Below, piece after piece: positions 27,297 to 35,988 of a DNA stretch of 64,000 nucleotides. The stretch is taken from the NCBI GenBank assembly GCA_947379755.1, contig CANCOC010000004.1, positions 16,674 through 80,673 of the forward strand, given 5' to 3'. The translations under genes and the position numbers were made by a program. The DNA comes from Alcaligenaceae bacterium. Lineage in GTDB: Bacteria; Pseudomonadota; Gammaproteobacteria; Burkholderiales; Burkholderiaceae_B. The stretch's first letter is position 1, and each line of letters opens with the position of its first letter. The notes under the pieces are model-generated. The model was not told the DNA's origin and ran no database searches. It saw only the letters and a list, made by a program, of their open reading frames with translations.

Positions 27297-28145
27297 CTAC
27301 ACTTCGCCGAACCACTCCAGTAACAGCGCATTGACTGCTGAGGCTGCCTCATATTGCACCCAGTGTCCTGCGGCAGGAATGATGCGAAAACTGCGATGAG
27401 AATGCGCATTGACCAGCGCAGGGACCAGAGCTTGCGGGGTCGCAGTCACCTCCTGCTCACCCCAGATAAAAAGCGTATCACCCTCATACTGATCGAGCGC
27501 CTGAGCCAGGCCGCCTTTCATGGAGTGCCCACGACTGCGGTAGCGTGTCTGTATGCAGGACTGGGTATGAATGCCGATCGCCAGAGGATCAATTTGCATG
27601 TCTGCATCAAGCATATGCACCCAGAGGTTATGCCGCATCGCCTCAAGCAATTCAGCTTGCGTGGTGGCAAGCTTCCAGTTCACCAGCTTGCCGCGTGGGC
27701 GGCGGGGACCACCATGTCCTGCAGGGCCGAGCAGGGCCAGACGTTTAACCGAAGCACGTCTGGCGGCAATATGGGCACTCACCAGTCCGCCAAAAGAAAA
27801 ACCAGCCAGATTGATCGCAGTGCTTGCACCGAACAGTTGATCCAGACTGTGCAACGTAATCTCAACCAGACTGTCGAAATCATCAAACTGGGGTGTACTA
27901 GAGTCACCATAACCTGGCAGATCAGGTACCCAGACGGAAAACCGCTCTGCTAAAGCCTCAATATTGCGGGCCCAATGCATCCAGCTGCCATGCCCGCCAT
28001 GGATTAATACCAGCGGCTCTCCCGTTCCAAACTGCCGCCAGCAGACCTCGCCTGGCTGGGTATACACCATGTGACGGCCCATGGGTGGCAGGTGCGCCTC
28101 TATCCATTGCTGGGTTTGGTGGTGCATGAATTGCGGTATTTCCAT
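27297..28145 (-). CDS. alpha/beta hydrolase, possibly a ring-cleavage product hydrolase
   Basis: 282 residues from the ATG at 28145, preceded by a strong AGGAGGA; the open frame extends 41 codons further without support. The oxyanion motif is LVLIHGGHGSWMHW, the nucleophile elbow AGFSFGGLVSAH, and the catalytic His lies in AAGHWVQYEA. The fold matches meta-cleavage-product and haloperoxidase-like hydrolases. The substrate is unknown, but the divergent neighbour set (Bug binding protein, LigJ-type hydratase) makes an aromatic-acid catabolic product plausible. The 67-base divergent gap must hold both promoters. Confidence 0.8.
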   Translation of the reverse strand: MEIPQFMHHQTQQWIEAHLPPMGRHMVYTQPGEVCWRQFGTGEPLVLIHGGHGSWMHWARNIEALAERFSVWVPDLPGYGDSSTPQFDDFDSLVEITLHSLDQLFGASTAINLAGFSFGGLVSAHIAARRASVKRLALLGPAGHGGPRRPRGKLVNWKLATTQAELLEAMRHNLWVHMLDADMQIDPLAIGIHTQSCIQTRYRSRGHSMKGGLAQALDQYEGDTLFIWGEQEVTATPQALVPALVNAHSHRSFRIIPAAGHWVQYEAASAVNALLLEWFGEV

Positions 28146-28212
28146 TCGTCCTCCTGATCGTGGCACAATCGACACAAACAATAAACCCATCCGCATTTCC
28201 AGAGGAGACAAC

Positions 28213-29193
28213 ATGGATCGCAGACAGCTTTTGACCACGCTCGCCGCAGCGTTGGCCGCAGGGATCACATCAACCAGCTTCGCCCAGCAATTAGCAGGTA
28301 AACAGTTCAGATTTGTCGTTGGCTATCCCGCAGGCGGCGTTGTGGACTTCGCTGCCCGTACGATTGCTGACGGACTGAGCCACGAAACCGGCGCAACGTT
28401 CATTATAGAAAACAAGCCTGGTGCAGCGAGCAATATTGCAACCGAGTTTGTAGCACGCCAGCCTGGCGACGCTGGCGTATTTGGCGTATTTGCAAACTCG
28501 ACGCTTACGACCAACCCCTTTGTCCCACAGCTGGCATCCAAATCCGTAGATCCTTTTAAAGATCTGAAGCCGGTCGCCGCTTTTGCCGATATGATCCTGG
28601 TGCTTGCCGTGACGGAGCAACTGGGCGTGAAATCCCTTGATGCGTTTCTCGCTAAAGCCAAAGCCTCCCCTACGCCCTTGCGTGTCGGACTGGCCGGGAT
28701 TGGGAGCCCACACCACCTTGCTGCATTACTGCTTGAGCGCTCCGCCCAGCTCAATCTGACGATGGTGCCCTACAAAGGCGGCGCCCCCATGATCGCAGAC
28801 GCTGCAGGCGGTCACCTTGATGCCGTCTTCACTACAGTTCCCGTGGGCGGGCCAATGGTCGCAAGTGGAAAATTGCGCTGGATTGCAATTGCCCAGCCAA
28901 AAACCATTTCCAGCCTGCCTGGCGTGCCTTCGCTTGTGGAAGTCTTCAAAGGCTCTTCGGTGCCCTCCTGGATCGGAGTCTTTGCCCCTTCCAGCACCCC
29001 CGACGCTCTGGTTGCGATGATGCACGACAGCATCAACAAAGTGGTCGCCAGTGCGACTGTTGCAGACAAACTGCGCAAAAATGGTCTCGAACCCTTGAAC
29101 TGGACACTGCCTGAGACGAACACCTTCATCAGCAACGAAGCCGTCTTCATGAAAAAATTCCTGTCTGAATTCAAACTGGATTTTTCTGCTTAA
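28213..29193 (+). CDS. Bug/TctC-type periplasmic solute-binding protein
   Basis: 326 residues from the ATG at 28213, with AGAGGAGA upstream. The signal peptide starts MDRRQLL, is twin-arginine-like, and ends near STSFAQ. The mature protein follows the Bug family: FVVGYPAGGVVDFAAR near the N-terminus (ligand loop), ENKPGAASN, and VPYKGGAPMIAD. Bug proteins bind carboxylates and work with TctAB permeases or alone as receptors. No TctA or TctB gene is present. It is followed after 54 bases by the LigJ-type gene, with a palindrome between them. Confidence 0.9.
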   Translation: MDRRQLLTTLAAALAAGITSTSFAQQLAGKQFRFVVGYPAGGVVDFAARTIADGLSHETGATFIIENKPGAASNIATEFVARQPGDAGVFGVFANSTLTTNPFVPQLASKSVDPFKDLKPVAAFADMILVLAVTEQLGVKSLDAFLAKAKASPTPLRVGLAGIGSPHHLAALLLERSAQLNLTMVPYKGGAPMIADAAGGHLDAVFTTVPVGGPMVASGKLRWIAIAQPKTISSLPGVPSLVEVFKGSSVPSWIGVFAPSSTPDALVAMMHDSINKVVASATVADKLRKNGLEPLNWTLPETNTFISNEAVFMKKFLSEFKLDFSA

Positions 29194-29203
29194 ATATTTT
29201 CAC

Positions 29204-29219
29204 GCGTAAACATTTACGC
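29204..29219. promoter_or_regulatory. 16-bp palindrome between the Bug and LigJ-type genes
   Basis: GCGTAAA-CA-TTTACGC, perfect 7-base arms around 2 bases. The tiny centre makes it a better DNA operator than an RNA hairpin. It sits 28 bases before the hydratase start. Confidence 0.5.
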
Positions 29220-29247
29220 CCGACTCACCTTTTATCAGCACCGCATC

Positions 29248-30282
29248 ATGATCATTGACTGTCACGGCCACTTCACCACGACACCACCTCAGGTCGCGCA
29301 ATTTCGCGCAGATCAGATTGCTGAGTTTCAGCGCACAGGCATCGCTCCCACGGGTGCACCGCCCGCGGTCAGTGATGACGAAATACGCTCAGGAATCGAA
29401 AATAAACAATTGCGCATCATGCGTGAGCGCGGGATTGATCTGACGATCTTCTCGCCGCGCGCGATGGGCATGGATCACCACATGGGCAACGAACAAACGA
29501 ACGTCGTGTGGGCACGTTACTGCAACGACCTGGTCAACCGTGCCTGCAAAATGTTTCCCGACGCCTTCGTTGGCGTATGCCAGTTGCCTCAGGCCGCAGG
29601 GGTTGCACCAGGTGCACGGGTATTCGAAGAGCTGGAGCGTTGCGTCAACGAGTTTGGCTTTATCGGTGCCAACCTGAATCCTGATCCGACCGGAGGGCGC
29701 TGGACCGACCCGCCTCTGTGGGATAAAAAATGGTGGTATCCGCTATACGAAAAAATGGTTGAGCTTGATGTGCCCGCCATGATTCACGTCAGCGGTTCAT
29801 GCAATCCACATTTCAATGCGGTGGCCACCCATTACATCAATGGTGACACCACAGCGTTTGTGCAATTCATGACCTCAGATATATTCAAGGATTTTCCGAC
29901 ACTCAAGTTCGTCATTCCACACGGGGGTGGTGCTGTCCCTTACCACTGGGGACGTTACCGTGGGATTGCCCAGGACATGGGCCTGCCACCACTCGAAGAA
30001 AAAGTTCTGAACAATGTGTTCTTTGATACCTGTGTCTACCACCAGCCCGGTATCGATCTGCTGTTAAAGGTACTTCCCACCAAAAATGTATTGTTCGCCT
30101 CAGAAACAGTTGGCGCAGTTCAAGGCATTGACCCTCTGACGAACTTCTATTTTGACGATACCAAACGGTACATCGATGCCTCAAATTCGGCCGATGACGC
30201 GCAAAAGAAACAAATCTACGCAAACAATGCTTTAGGTGTCTATCCGCGTTTGCGTGCGCATCCGAGATGCCAGAGCTGCTAG
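29248..30282 (+). CDS. amidohydrolase-family hydratase, LigJ (4-oxalomesaconate hydratase) type
   Basis: 344 residues. The metal-dependent amidohydrolase fold is marked by DCHGHF at the start, IHVSGSCNPH in the middle, and VIPHGGGAVPYHWGR towards the C-terminus. Length and blocks such as MGMDHHMGNE and FIGANLNPDP resemble LigJ, which hydrates 4-oxalomesaconate in the protocatechuate/gallate 4,5-cleavage pathway. No ligAB, ligC, ligI or ligK gene is in the window, so pathway membership is inference; a gamma-resorcylate-decarboxylase-like role is a weaker alternative. The terminal CQSC tail is unusual. It is probably co-transcribed with the Bug gene and ends one base from plsC (convergent). Confidence 0.8.
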   Translation: MIIDCHGHFTTTPPQVAQFRADQIAEFQRTGIAPTGAPPAVSDDEIRSGIENKQLRIMRERGIDLTIFSPRAMGMDHHMGNEQTNVVWARYCNDLVNRACKMFPDAFVGVCQLPQAAGVAPGARVFEELERCVNEFGFIGANLNPDPTGGRWTDPPLWDKKWWYPLYEKMVELDVPAMIHVSGSCNPHFNAVATHYINGDTTAFVQFMTSDIFKDFPTLKFVIPHGGGAVPYHWGRYRGIAQDMGLPPLEEKVLNNVFFDTCVYHQPGIDLLLKVLPTKNVLFASETVGAVQGIDPLTNFYFDDTKRYIDASNSADDAQKKQIYANNALGVYPRLRAHPRCQSC

Positions 30283-30283
30283 G

Positions 30284-31018
30284 TCAAAGTGTCAGATTAA
30301 TCGCACTGTGCGCGAGACGACTCAGCTCGGCGCGCACAGGCGGTTCACTCTGACCGTCCCAGATCACCGGTAAAAATACCATTTCTACCGAAGTCCCTGT
30401 GCCACCAAGTACGCACCACATGTTGTGCAAAAGCGTCTGATCGCCAACGAAAGCGGCAAAGTCGCTACGTGCGCCATGGTGATAAAACCTGAGCGCAACG
30501 GGCTGAATCACAGCACCTGCTTTTCGCGCAGGCTCAAACAGATTGGCATAAAAAGGCAGGACCGAAAGCCCGGGTGACGTGGTGCCTTCGGGAAACAGGC
30601 CAACAGCCTGCCCGCTGGCAAACCTCTGCTGCATCGCCTCACCGACCTTGTGTACAGCATGACGCGAGGCGCGTTCGATAAAGATCGTATCCGCCCCTCT
30701 CGCCAGCCAGCCGATCAGCGGCCAGTGCCGAATTTCGCTTTTAGCGACAAAGGCTGTTGCACGCACGCGATTGAGCACAAAGATATCGAGCCACGAGACG
30801 TGGTTCACGACCCACAACACGGCGCCCCGCTCAACGGGTGCGCCACGCTGCGTGACACGCACGCCACAGAGCCAGAGCAGCACGACAGACCAGTATTTTT
30901 TAGACCACAACCTGGCTTGCAGACCACAAAGGGCAAAAGTCAGCGCCATGAACAGCAGGCCTGCCAACACCCAGGTCAGCGCAGCCAGCGCACGTGCCAG
31001 GAACCGCACGCCATTCAA
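30284..31018 (-). CDS. 1-acyl-sn-glycerol-3-phosphate acyltransferase-like protein
   Basis: About 244 residues. The PlsC acyltransferase motifs are present: NHVSWLDIF (catalytic His and Asp), then IFIERASRH and FPEGTTSPG. A membrane helix lies near the N-terminus (WVLAGLLFMALTFALCG). The frame opens at 31144 inside pyrX. I choose the TTG at 31018, which overlaps the pyrX stop (TTGA) and has GGGAAG upstream; a GTG at 31009 is the alternative. It transfers fatty acyl groups to lysophospholipid, forming phosphatidate, or acylates an ornithine-type lipid. It is the last gene of the pyr operon. Confidence 0.85.
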   Translation of the reverse strand: MNGVRFLARALAALTWVLAGLLFMALTFALCGLQARLWSKKYWSVVLLWLCGVRVTQRGAPVERGAVLWVVNHVSWLDIFVLNRVRATAFVAKSEIRHWPLIGWLARGADTIFIERASRHAVHKVGEAMQQRFASGQAVGLFPEGTTSPGLSVLPFYANLFEPARKAGAVIQPVALRFYHHGARSDFAAFVGDQTLLHNMWCVLGGTGTSVEMVFLPVIWDGQSEPPVRAELSRLAHSAINLTL

Positions 31019-32313
31019 GCAGAAGCTTCCCAGGCTACGCGTCCACGCACAATTGTTGCCATCACACGTCCAGGCAACTCCATATTCAGGAAGGGCGTGT
31101 GCTGACTCTGACTCAGAAGTGATTGACGATTGACTTGCCAGCATGCGTGAGTGTCCACGATGCAGACATCGGCAGCATCACCCACGCCGAGCTGACCGCA
31201 GGCAGGCACTGCTGGTGACGAAGCGCACACGATCCGGGCGGGATCCCGGGTCACCCGAGCAATGGCATCAAGCAAGGGAACACCTGCATCCTGGGCCCAT
31301 TTAAGGGTCAGTGACAACAGCAGTTCAAGGCCTGTTGCACCGGGCTCGGCCTCGGCAAATGGCATCATCTTGCCGTCATCATCGACAGGGGTATGGTCCG
31401 AACATATCGCGTCAATCGTGCCATCCGCCAGACCGGCACGAATCGCATCGCGGTCACGCTGGCCACGCAAAGGCGGATCCAGACGGAAATTGCTGTCGTA
31501 GTAACCAATATCCACATCTGTCAGATGGACGTGATTGGCCGAGACATCACACGTCACCGCAAGGCCTTCGCGCTTGGCGGCGCGAACGAGCTCAATGCCC
31601 GCTGCAGACGACAGGCGGCACAGGTGCAAACGCACATCTGAGGTGCGCTGCAATTCGAGCAAGGTATGAATGGCAATGGTTTCGGCCTGAACCGGTACGC
31701 CCGACAGACCCAGCCTGGAGGCATAGGCACCACTTGCAGCAACACCTGAGCGAGACATCCAGGGATCCTGCGCGCGCAACCACAATACATAATTAAACGT
31801 ACGCGCATACTGCATCGCACGTAATACAACATTCGTATCCAGCACAGGTGTATCAGCTTGTGAAAACCCGATACAGCCGGCTTCGGTGAGTTCGGCCATC
31901 TCAGTGATCACTTCACCTTTGAGGCCCACTGTCATCGCACCGAGCGGATACAGATTGACCTGATCGATCTGCCGGGCACGATGTTTAAGCATCTCTACCA
32001 GACCCGGCTCATCGAGCGTCGGATCGGTATCAGGCGGCAGCACCAGGCTTGTAATCCCGCCAGCCAGTGCTGCTCTCAATTCTGATTCAAGCGTCGCCCG
32101 GTATTCAAAACCCGGCTCGCGCAAACGTGCAGCCAGATCCACCAGGCCCGGAATGACCAGCTTGCCAGTAGCATCGATCGTACGTTCAGCCTTGAACCCC
32201 GCGGGGGCGTCATCAAGTGCCGCAATCTTGCCATCGGCAATAAACACACTGGTTACGCGATCTACACCATGTGCAGGATCAATCACGCGACCATTTTTAA
32301 TCTCCAGCTTCAT
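31015..32313 (-). CDS. pyrX: dihydroorotase-like protein without metal-binding His pair (PyrX/PyrC')
   Basis: 432 residues with the class I dihydroorotase fold. The diagnostic metal motif D-x-H-x-H before LREPG reads [10 protein letters not shown] (residues 59-68), so both histidines are replaced (Ala61, Arg63). Other blocks, such as SDHTPVDDD and [10 protein letters not shown], remain. In Pseudomonas and relatives such an inactive PyrC' is the structural partner of aspartate carbamoyltransferase; the same is expected here because pyrB overlaps it by 4 bases (ATGA). The cell must have an active pyrC elsewhere. Confidence 0.93.
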   Translation of the reverse strand: MKLEIKNGRVIDPAHGVDRVTSVFIADGKIAALDDAPAGFKAERTIDATGKLVIPGLVDLAARLREPGFEYRATLESELRAALAGGITSLVLPPDTDPTLDEPGLVEMLKHRARQIDQVNLYPLGAMTVGLKGEVITEMAELTEAGCIGFSQADTPVLDTNVVLRAMQYARTFNYVLWLRAQDPWMSRSGVAASGAYASRLGLSGVPVQAETIAIHTLLELQRTSDVRLHLCRLSSAAGIELVRAAKREGLAVTCDVSANHVHLTDVDIGYYDSNFRLDPPLRGQRDRDAIRAGLADGTIDAICSDHTPVDDDGKMMPFAEAEPGATGLELLLSLTLKWAQDAGVPLLDAIARVTRDPARIVCASSPAVPACGQLGVGDAADVCIVDTHACWQVNRQSLLSQSQHTPFLNMELPGRVMATIVRGRVAWEASA

Positions 32314-33263
32314 GCTGATGCTCCCGCCACAATGCTCATGACCGCCATCCGGACCGCTATCCCGAAGGTCACCTGATTCAGAATCACAGACTGACTGCCA
32401 TCCGCCACCGCGGACTCTATTTCTACGCCACGATTCATCGGCCCGGGATGCATCACGATGCAGTCGGGTTTGGCCAGCGCGAGTTTTTCTTCGGTCAGGC
32501 CATAATGCTTAAAGTACTCGTGCGACGAGGGCAGCAAGGCCCCCCGCATGCGCTCGTTTTGCAGACGCAGCATGATGATCACGTCTACGTCCTTCAGTCC
32601 TTCGTTCATATCGGTGAACACACGCACACCCATTTGTTCCAGCCCGCTTGGCAGCAGGGTGAGCGGTCCGATGGCACGGACTTCGGCAACACCGAGCGTG
32701 GTGAGCGCGTGGATATTGGAACGCGCGACACGCGAGTGCAAGATGTCGCCCACCACCGCAACGGTCAGATTGGAAAAATCCTTTTTGAAATGGCGGATCG
32801 TATACATGTCCAGCAGGGCTTGCGTCGGATGCGCATGGCGGCCATCGCCCGCATTGATCACATGCACATGCGGCGCCACATGCTGCGCAATCAGATAGGG
32901 TGCACCGGAGGCTTCGTGCCGCACCACAAACAAGTCGGCCTGCATGGCAGACAGATTGGCAATCGTGTCGAGCAGCGTCTCGCCTTTTGCTGCGGACGAC
33001 ACATTGATGTTGAGGTTGAACACGTCAGCAGACAGTCTTTTAGCCGCGATCTCAAAGGTCGTGCGTGTACGGGTTGAGTTTTCGAAAAACAGGTTAAAAA
33101 CACTTTTGCCGCGCAGGAGAGGAATTTTTTTGACATCACGATCGGCCAGCGGCACAAAAGTCTCAGCCGTATCGAGAATGTGCGTCAGGATGCTGCGTGG
33201 CAGCCCCTCGGTGGTAATCAGATGTGTCAGCTCGCCGTGCTGATTGAGTTGGGGGTTGCGCAT
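32310..33263 (-). CDS. pyrB: aspartate carbamoyltransferase catalytic subunit
   Basis: 317 residues from the ATG at 33263, which shares one base with the pyrR stop (TGATG); the preceding TTG is less likely. It joins carbamoyl phosphate and aspartate in pyrimidine synthesis. The carbamoyl-phosphate loop is [13 protein letters not shown] and the [12 protein letters not shown] block is intact. [12 protein letters not shown] is near the C-terminus. No pyrI regulatory subunit is present; the neighbouring inactive dihydroorotase-like protein suggests the dodecameric class A enzyme known from Pseudomonas. Confidence 0.97.
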   Translation of the reverse strand: MRNPQLNQHGELTHLITTEGLPRSILTHILDTAETFVPLADRDVKKIPLLRGKSVFNLFFENSTRTRTTFEIAAKRLSADVFNLNINVSSAAKGETLLDTIANLSAMQADLFVVRHEASGAPYLIAQHVAPHVHVINAGDGRHAHPTQALLDMYTIRHFKKDFSNLTVAVVGDILHSRVARSNIHALTTLGVAEVRAIGPLTLLPSGLEQMGVRVFTDMNEGLKDVDVIIMLRLQNERMRGALLPSSHEYFKHYGLTEEKLALAKPDCIVMHPGPMNRGVEIESAVADGSQSVILNQVTFGIAVRMAVMSIVAGASA

Positions 33264-33805
33264 CAATGCTCCTCGGATTCAACTGTCAGGACCAGGCCCC
33301 CGTCTTCGGTCTGCGACAGGACAAGACTCCCCTCGGGAGCAGGCTCGACGCATCCGCCAACAGCCACAGCGGCAATCGGCAGTTCGCGTCCGCCCCGGTC
33401 AACCAGGACAGCCAGACGAATCGATGCGGGCCGACCATAATCAAATAGCTCATTCATCGCTGCACGTATGGTTCGTCCGGTGTAGAGCACATCATCGACC
33501 AGAATCAGGTGTTTGTCTGCGACCGGAAAGGTAATTTCCGAAGGCAGAACTTGTGCATGCAAGCCGATCTTGTCAAAATCATCGCGGTAAAAACTGATAT
33601 CAAGCGTGCCATAGGGCTGAACCAGCTTGAGGTCGCGGTGCAGACGCTGGGCCAGCCAGGCGCCACCAGAATGAATCCCTACCAGATGGACTTGCTGGAC
33701 AGGTAAGGACTGGATTTCCTGGCGCACGGCACAGAGCAGATTCGCATAGAGCGTTTCGGCATCCGGCAATTGTTCAGGGGTATAGATGTTTGGGGTGTAT
33801 GCCAT
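33263..33805 (-). CDS. pyrR: PyrR bifunctional regulator/uracil phosphoribosyltransferase
   Basis: 180 residues. The PRPP-binding signature [18 protein letters not shown] is intact, and [10 protein letters not shown] follows, as in PyrR. In Gram-positive bacteria PyrR attenuates the pyr operon by binding mRNA; in Gram-negative bacteria it may act as a regulator or only as an enzyme making UMP from uracil. I see no clear anti-antiterminator upstream, because ruvX ends 8 bases before. It is the first of the three pyr genes, with stop/start overlap to pyrB. Confidence 0.95.
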   Translation of the reverse strand: MAYTPNIYTPEQLPDAETLYANLLCAVRQEIQSLPVQQVHLVGIHSGGAWLAQRLHRDLKLVQPYGTLDISFYRDDFDKIGLHAQVLPSEITFPVADKHLILVDDVLYTGRTIRAAMNELFDYGRPASIRLAVLVDRGGRELPIAAVAVGGCVEPAPEGSLVLSQTEDGGLVLTVESEEH

Positions 33806-33813
33806 GGGAGCCT

Positions 33814-34206
33814 TCAGGTCAGCGCGTCAAAGTATCGTTGCAGAATAATAGCCGCTGCGTGCGCATCATCTGCGTCATTTCCGGTGATTTTCTGGGCCAA
33901 TACGCTCGAGCCACGTTCGTCAACCAGTACGACGGGAATGCCAAAGCGTCCCTCAAGCTGGCGTGCAAAACGTCGGCAATGTCCTGCAGGATAGTGTTCT
34001 GAACCATCAGATTCGAGGGCCAGACCCACTACCATGCGCTCGGGTTGCCACATTTCGATCAGCGCGGCGATCCTGGCAAACCGGCCGATCCGGGTGGGCT
34101 CAAGGATGATATCAAGCGGACGGGACTGTTTAAGCAGGGAATTGCCAATTGCCACGCCCAGCTTTTTTGCACCATAGTCAAACGCAAGCAGGGTTTCTTC
34201 ATGCAT
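33814..34206 (-). CDS. ruvX: YqgF/RuvX Holliday junction resolvase-like protein
   Basis: 130 residues from the ATG at 34206, overlapping the algH stop by 8 bases; a GTG at 34218 is the alternative. The RNase H-like fold begins LLAFDYGAKKLGVAIG with the first catalytic Asp. A conserved LALESDGSEH segment and the VDERGSSVLAQ block supply further acidic residues, and a late Asp lies in NDADDAHAAAI. Relatives process pre-16S rRNA or resolve recombination intermediates. Position between algH and pyrR is the standard order in this group. Confidence 0.93.
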   Translation of the reverse strand: MHEETLLAFDYGAKKLGVAIGNSLLKQSRPLDIILEPTRIGRFARIAALIEMWQPERMVVGLALESDGSEHYPAGHCRRFARQLEGRFGIPVVLVDERGSSVLAQKITGNDADDAHAAAIILQRYFDALT

Positions 34207-34780
34207 GCCCGGCGACACCCGTCAGCATCACCGGATCAATCCCCAGGAGTTTCAGGGCCGCAGCATAGCGTTCGTCTGGCGGCATGCCAAAAATAATATT
34301 TTTGTCGGCCTCCACACTTAACCATGCATTCTGGGCCAGTTCGTTTTCAAGCTGTCCAGCTCCCCAGCCTGCGTAACCAAGGGTCACGAGCATTTTTTCA
34401 GGGCCACGGCCCTCGGCCACCTCTTCGAGCACATCGCGTGAAGTCGTCAGTGCCATGCCTTCGAATTTGATGCTGGAACTGTACTCGCCGGCTGGCGCAT
34501 GCAGCACAAACCCCCGGTCTGTCTGCACCGGCCCGCCAAAAAAGACAGGCGTGTCATGCCTGGGGACAATTTCCAGTTTTAAATCAATTTTTTCGAGCAA
34601 ACTGCCAAGCATGAGGTCCGTCGGACGGTTAATCACCAGGCCGAGTGCACCTTTTGGGGTGTGTTCACAAATATAAATCACGGTACCCGCGAGATTGCCA
34701 CCCACCATGCCAGGCATCGCCATCAAAAACTGGTTGGACAAGTCAATCGCAGCATCAGAGTATTGAGTCTGTTCGGTCAT
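34199..34780 (-). CDS. algH: AlgH/YqgE family protein (DUF179)
   Basis: 193 residues. The sequence begins (after a short tail) LSNQFLMAMPGM and carries the family blocks GALGLVINRPTDL, VFFGGPVQTDRGFVLH and LGYAGWGAGQLENELAQNAWL. The family was named for an effect on alginate in Pseudomonas, but no biochemical activity is known. The ATG at 34780 is preceded by AAAGGA. The gene is between rubredoxin (31-base gap) and ruvX (overlap). Confidence 0.94.
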   Translation of the reverse strand: MTEQTQYSDAAIDLSNQFLMAMPGMVGGNLAGTVIYICEHTPKGALGLVINRPTDLMLGSLLEKIDLKLEIVPRHDTPVFFGGPVQTDRGFVLHAPAGEYSSSIKFEGMALTTSRDVLEEVAEGRGPEKMLVTLGYAGWGAGQLENELAQNAWLSVEADKNIIFGMPPDERYAAALKLLGIDPVMLTGVAGHA

Positions 34781-34811
34781 GATCAGTCCTTTAGGTCAAA
34801 AAATACGGGAA

Positions 34812-34976
34812 TCAGATTTCCATCATTTCGAAATCTTCTTTGCGAGCGCCACACTCCGGACAGACCCAGTTTGGAGGAACATCTTCCCATTTGGTACCTG
34901 GGGCGATCCCTTCTTCGGGCAAACCCAAGGCTTCTTCATAAATCCATCCGCAAATCAGACACATCCAGGTACGCAT
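34812..34976 (-). CDS. rubredoxin
   Basis: 54 residues from the ATG at 34976, giving the usual MRTWMCLICGWIYEE start; an ATG at 34994 adds six residues without reason. Two C-x-x-C pairs (CLICG and CPECG) bind one iron atom. PPNWVCPECGARKEDFEM is the standard C-terminal half. It carries single electrons, for example to alkane hydroxylases or oxygen-defence enzymes; the partner is not nearby. It is the first gene of the rubredoxin-algH-ruvX-pyr run, divergent from the ThiD-like gene. Confidence 0.96.
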   Translation of the reverse strand: MRTWMCLICGWIYEEALGLPEEGIAPGTKWEDVPPNWVCPECGARKEDFEMMEI

Positions 34977-35148
34977 AGCTCTCTCTTTATTCATACCCCG
35001 CTAATCGGTAATACACAGATTATTACGGGTCATCTCTTACAATGGGGTCAATTTTACCGAAACCAACACTTGCTTGCCGAACCATTACTGGTTGTTTGAT
35101 GCAAATCACTGGTTCAAACGTGTTTAAAAGTCATCGGAACCTATTTCA

Positions 35149-35988
35149 GTGCCAAATTACTCTTTACCTATTACGCTAGTTTTTGGACCGTTTGACCCGA
35201 CTGGGTCGGATGGGCTACCTGCTGACGCGGTCACCTGCGCCGCGCTGGGTGGCCACGCACTCGCCACGCTGACCGCCATCACGACGCAAGACAGTGCAAA
35301 AACCGAAACGGTCCATCCCTGTTCTGGCGAACAAATTGATGACCAGGCGCGCTGCGTACTCGAAGACATGCCTGTTCAGTCCATCAAAGTCGGAGCACTC
35401 TCCTCGACTGAAGCCGTCAGCGCGGTCGCCCAGATTGCCGCCGATTACAGCCAGGTGCCGCTCGTACTGCATCTGGGCCTGCAGGAGCTCGATTCTGAAG
35501 AAGAGCCCGAAGAAGATGAGGTAGAAGACCTCGTGGGCGCCACCATCGAACTGCTGGTCCCCCAGGCGCACGTTGTCGTGGTTGAGGCCAAACGTCTGGC
35601 GCACTGGATTACAGAGGACGTGCTGGAGGCCGCCGGGCAAACCGCTGGCCCCCAGGCACTTCAGGCGATTGGCGCAGCCTGGGTGCTGGTCACAGGCAGT
35701 CAGCAGCGCCCCGGCCATCTGGTCAACATTCTGGTCGGACCCGCCAATGAAATCGTGAGCTGGCCCTGGCAATCCCCACCGGAACGCGTGCGCGATGCGG
35801 GCGGCCTGGTTGCCACCGCGCTCGCCGCCTTTCTGGCTCAGGGCCTGAGCGTTCCTGAAGCAGCCAAAAAGGCCTGCGCACATGCCGAACTCGCCCTGGC
35901 GCAATCCTTCCAGCCGGGCATGGGGCAGCGCATTGCACGCAGGGTCCCCCTGCAACAGTCTTCTAACGAATCTGCCGGGCTGTCATGA
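35149..35988 (+). CDS. ThiD-like (hydroxymethylpyrimidine/phosphomethylpyrimidine kinase family) protein with altered active site
   Basis: 279 residues starting at GTG 35149. The N-terminal half matches ThiD (FDPTGSDGLPADAVTCAALGG, LTAITTQDS), but key motifs are changed. The G-T-G-C anion hole/catalytic Cys block reads DAGGLVATALAAFLAQG, with no Cys. The N-x-x-E region reads VVVEAKRL. An acidic insert (EEEPEEDEVED) lies near residues 122-132. Either it is a diverged kinase or a non-catalytic homologue. It overlaps thiE by 4 bases, so a thiamine role remains likely. Function is uncertain. Confidence 0.75.
   Translation: MPNYSLPITLVFGPFDPTGSDGLPADAVTCAALGGHALATLTAITTQDSAKTETVHPCSGEQIDDQARCVLEDMPVQSIKVGALSSTEAVSAVAQIAADYSQVPLVLHLGLQELDSEEEPEEDEVEDLVGATIELLVPQAHVVVVEAKRLAHWITEDVLEAAGQTAGPQALQAIGAAWVLVTGSQQRPGHLVNILVGPANEIVSWPWQSPPERVRDAGGLVATALAAFLAQGLSVPEAAKKACAHAELALAQSFQPGMGQRIARRVPLQQSSNESAGLS

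Noticed and set aside
34995..35148. Possible TPP riboswitch ahead of the ThiD-like/thiE pair
   Set aside because: No thi-box-like conserved core is visible; only short dyads such as AACCA-TTAC-TGGTT are present.
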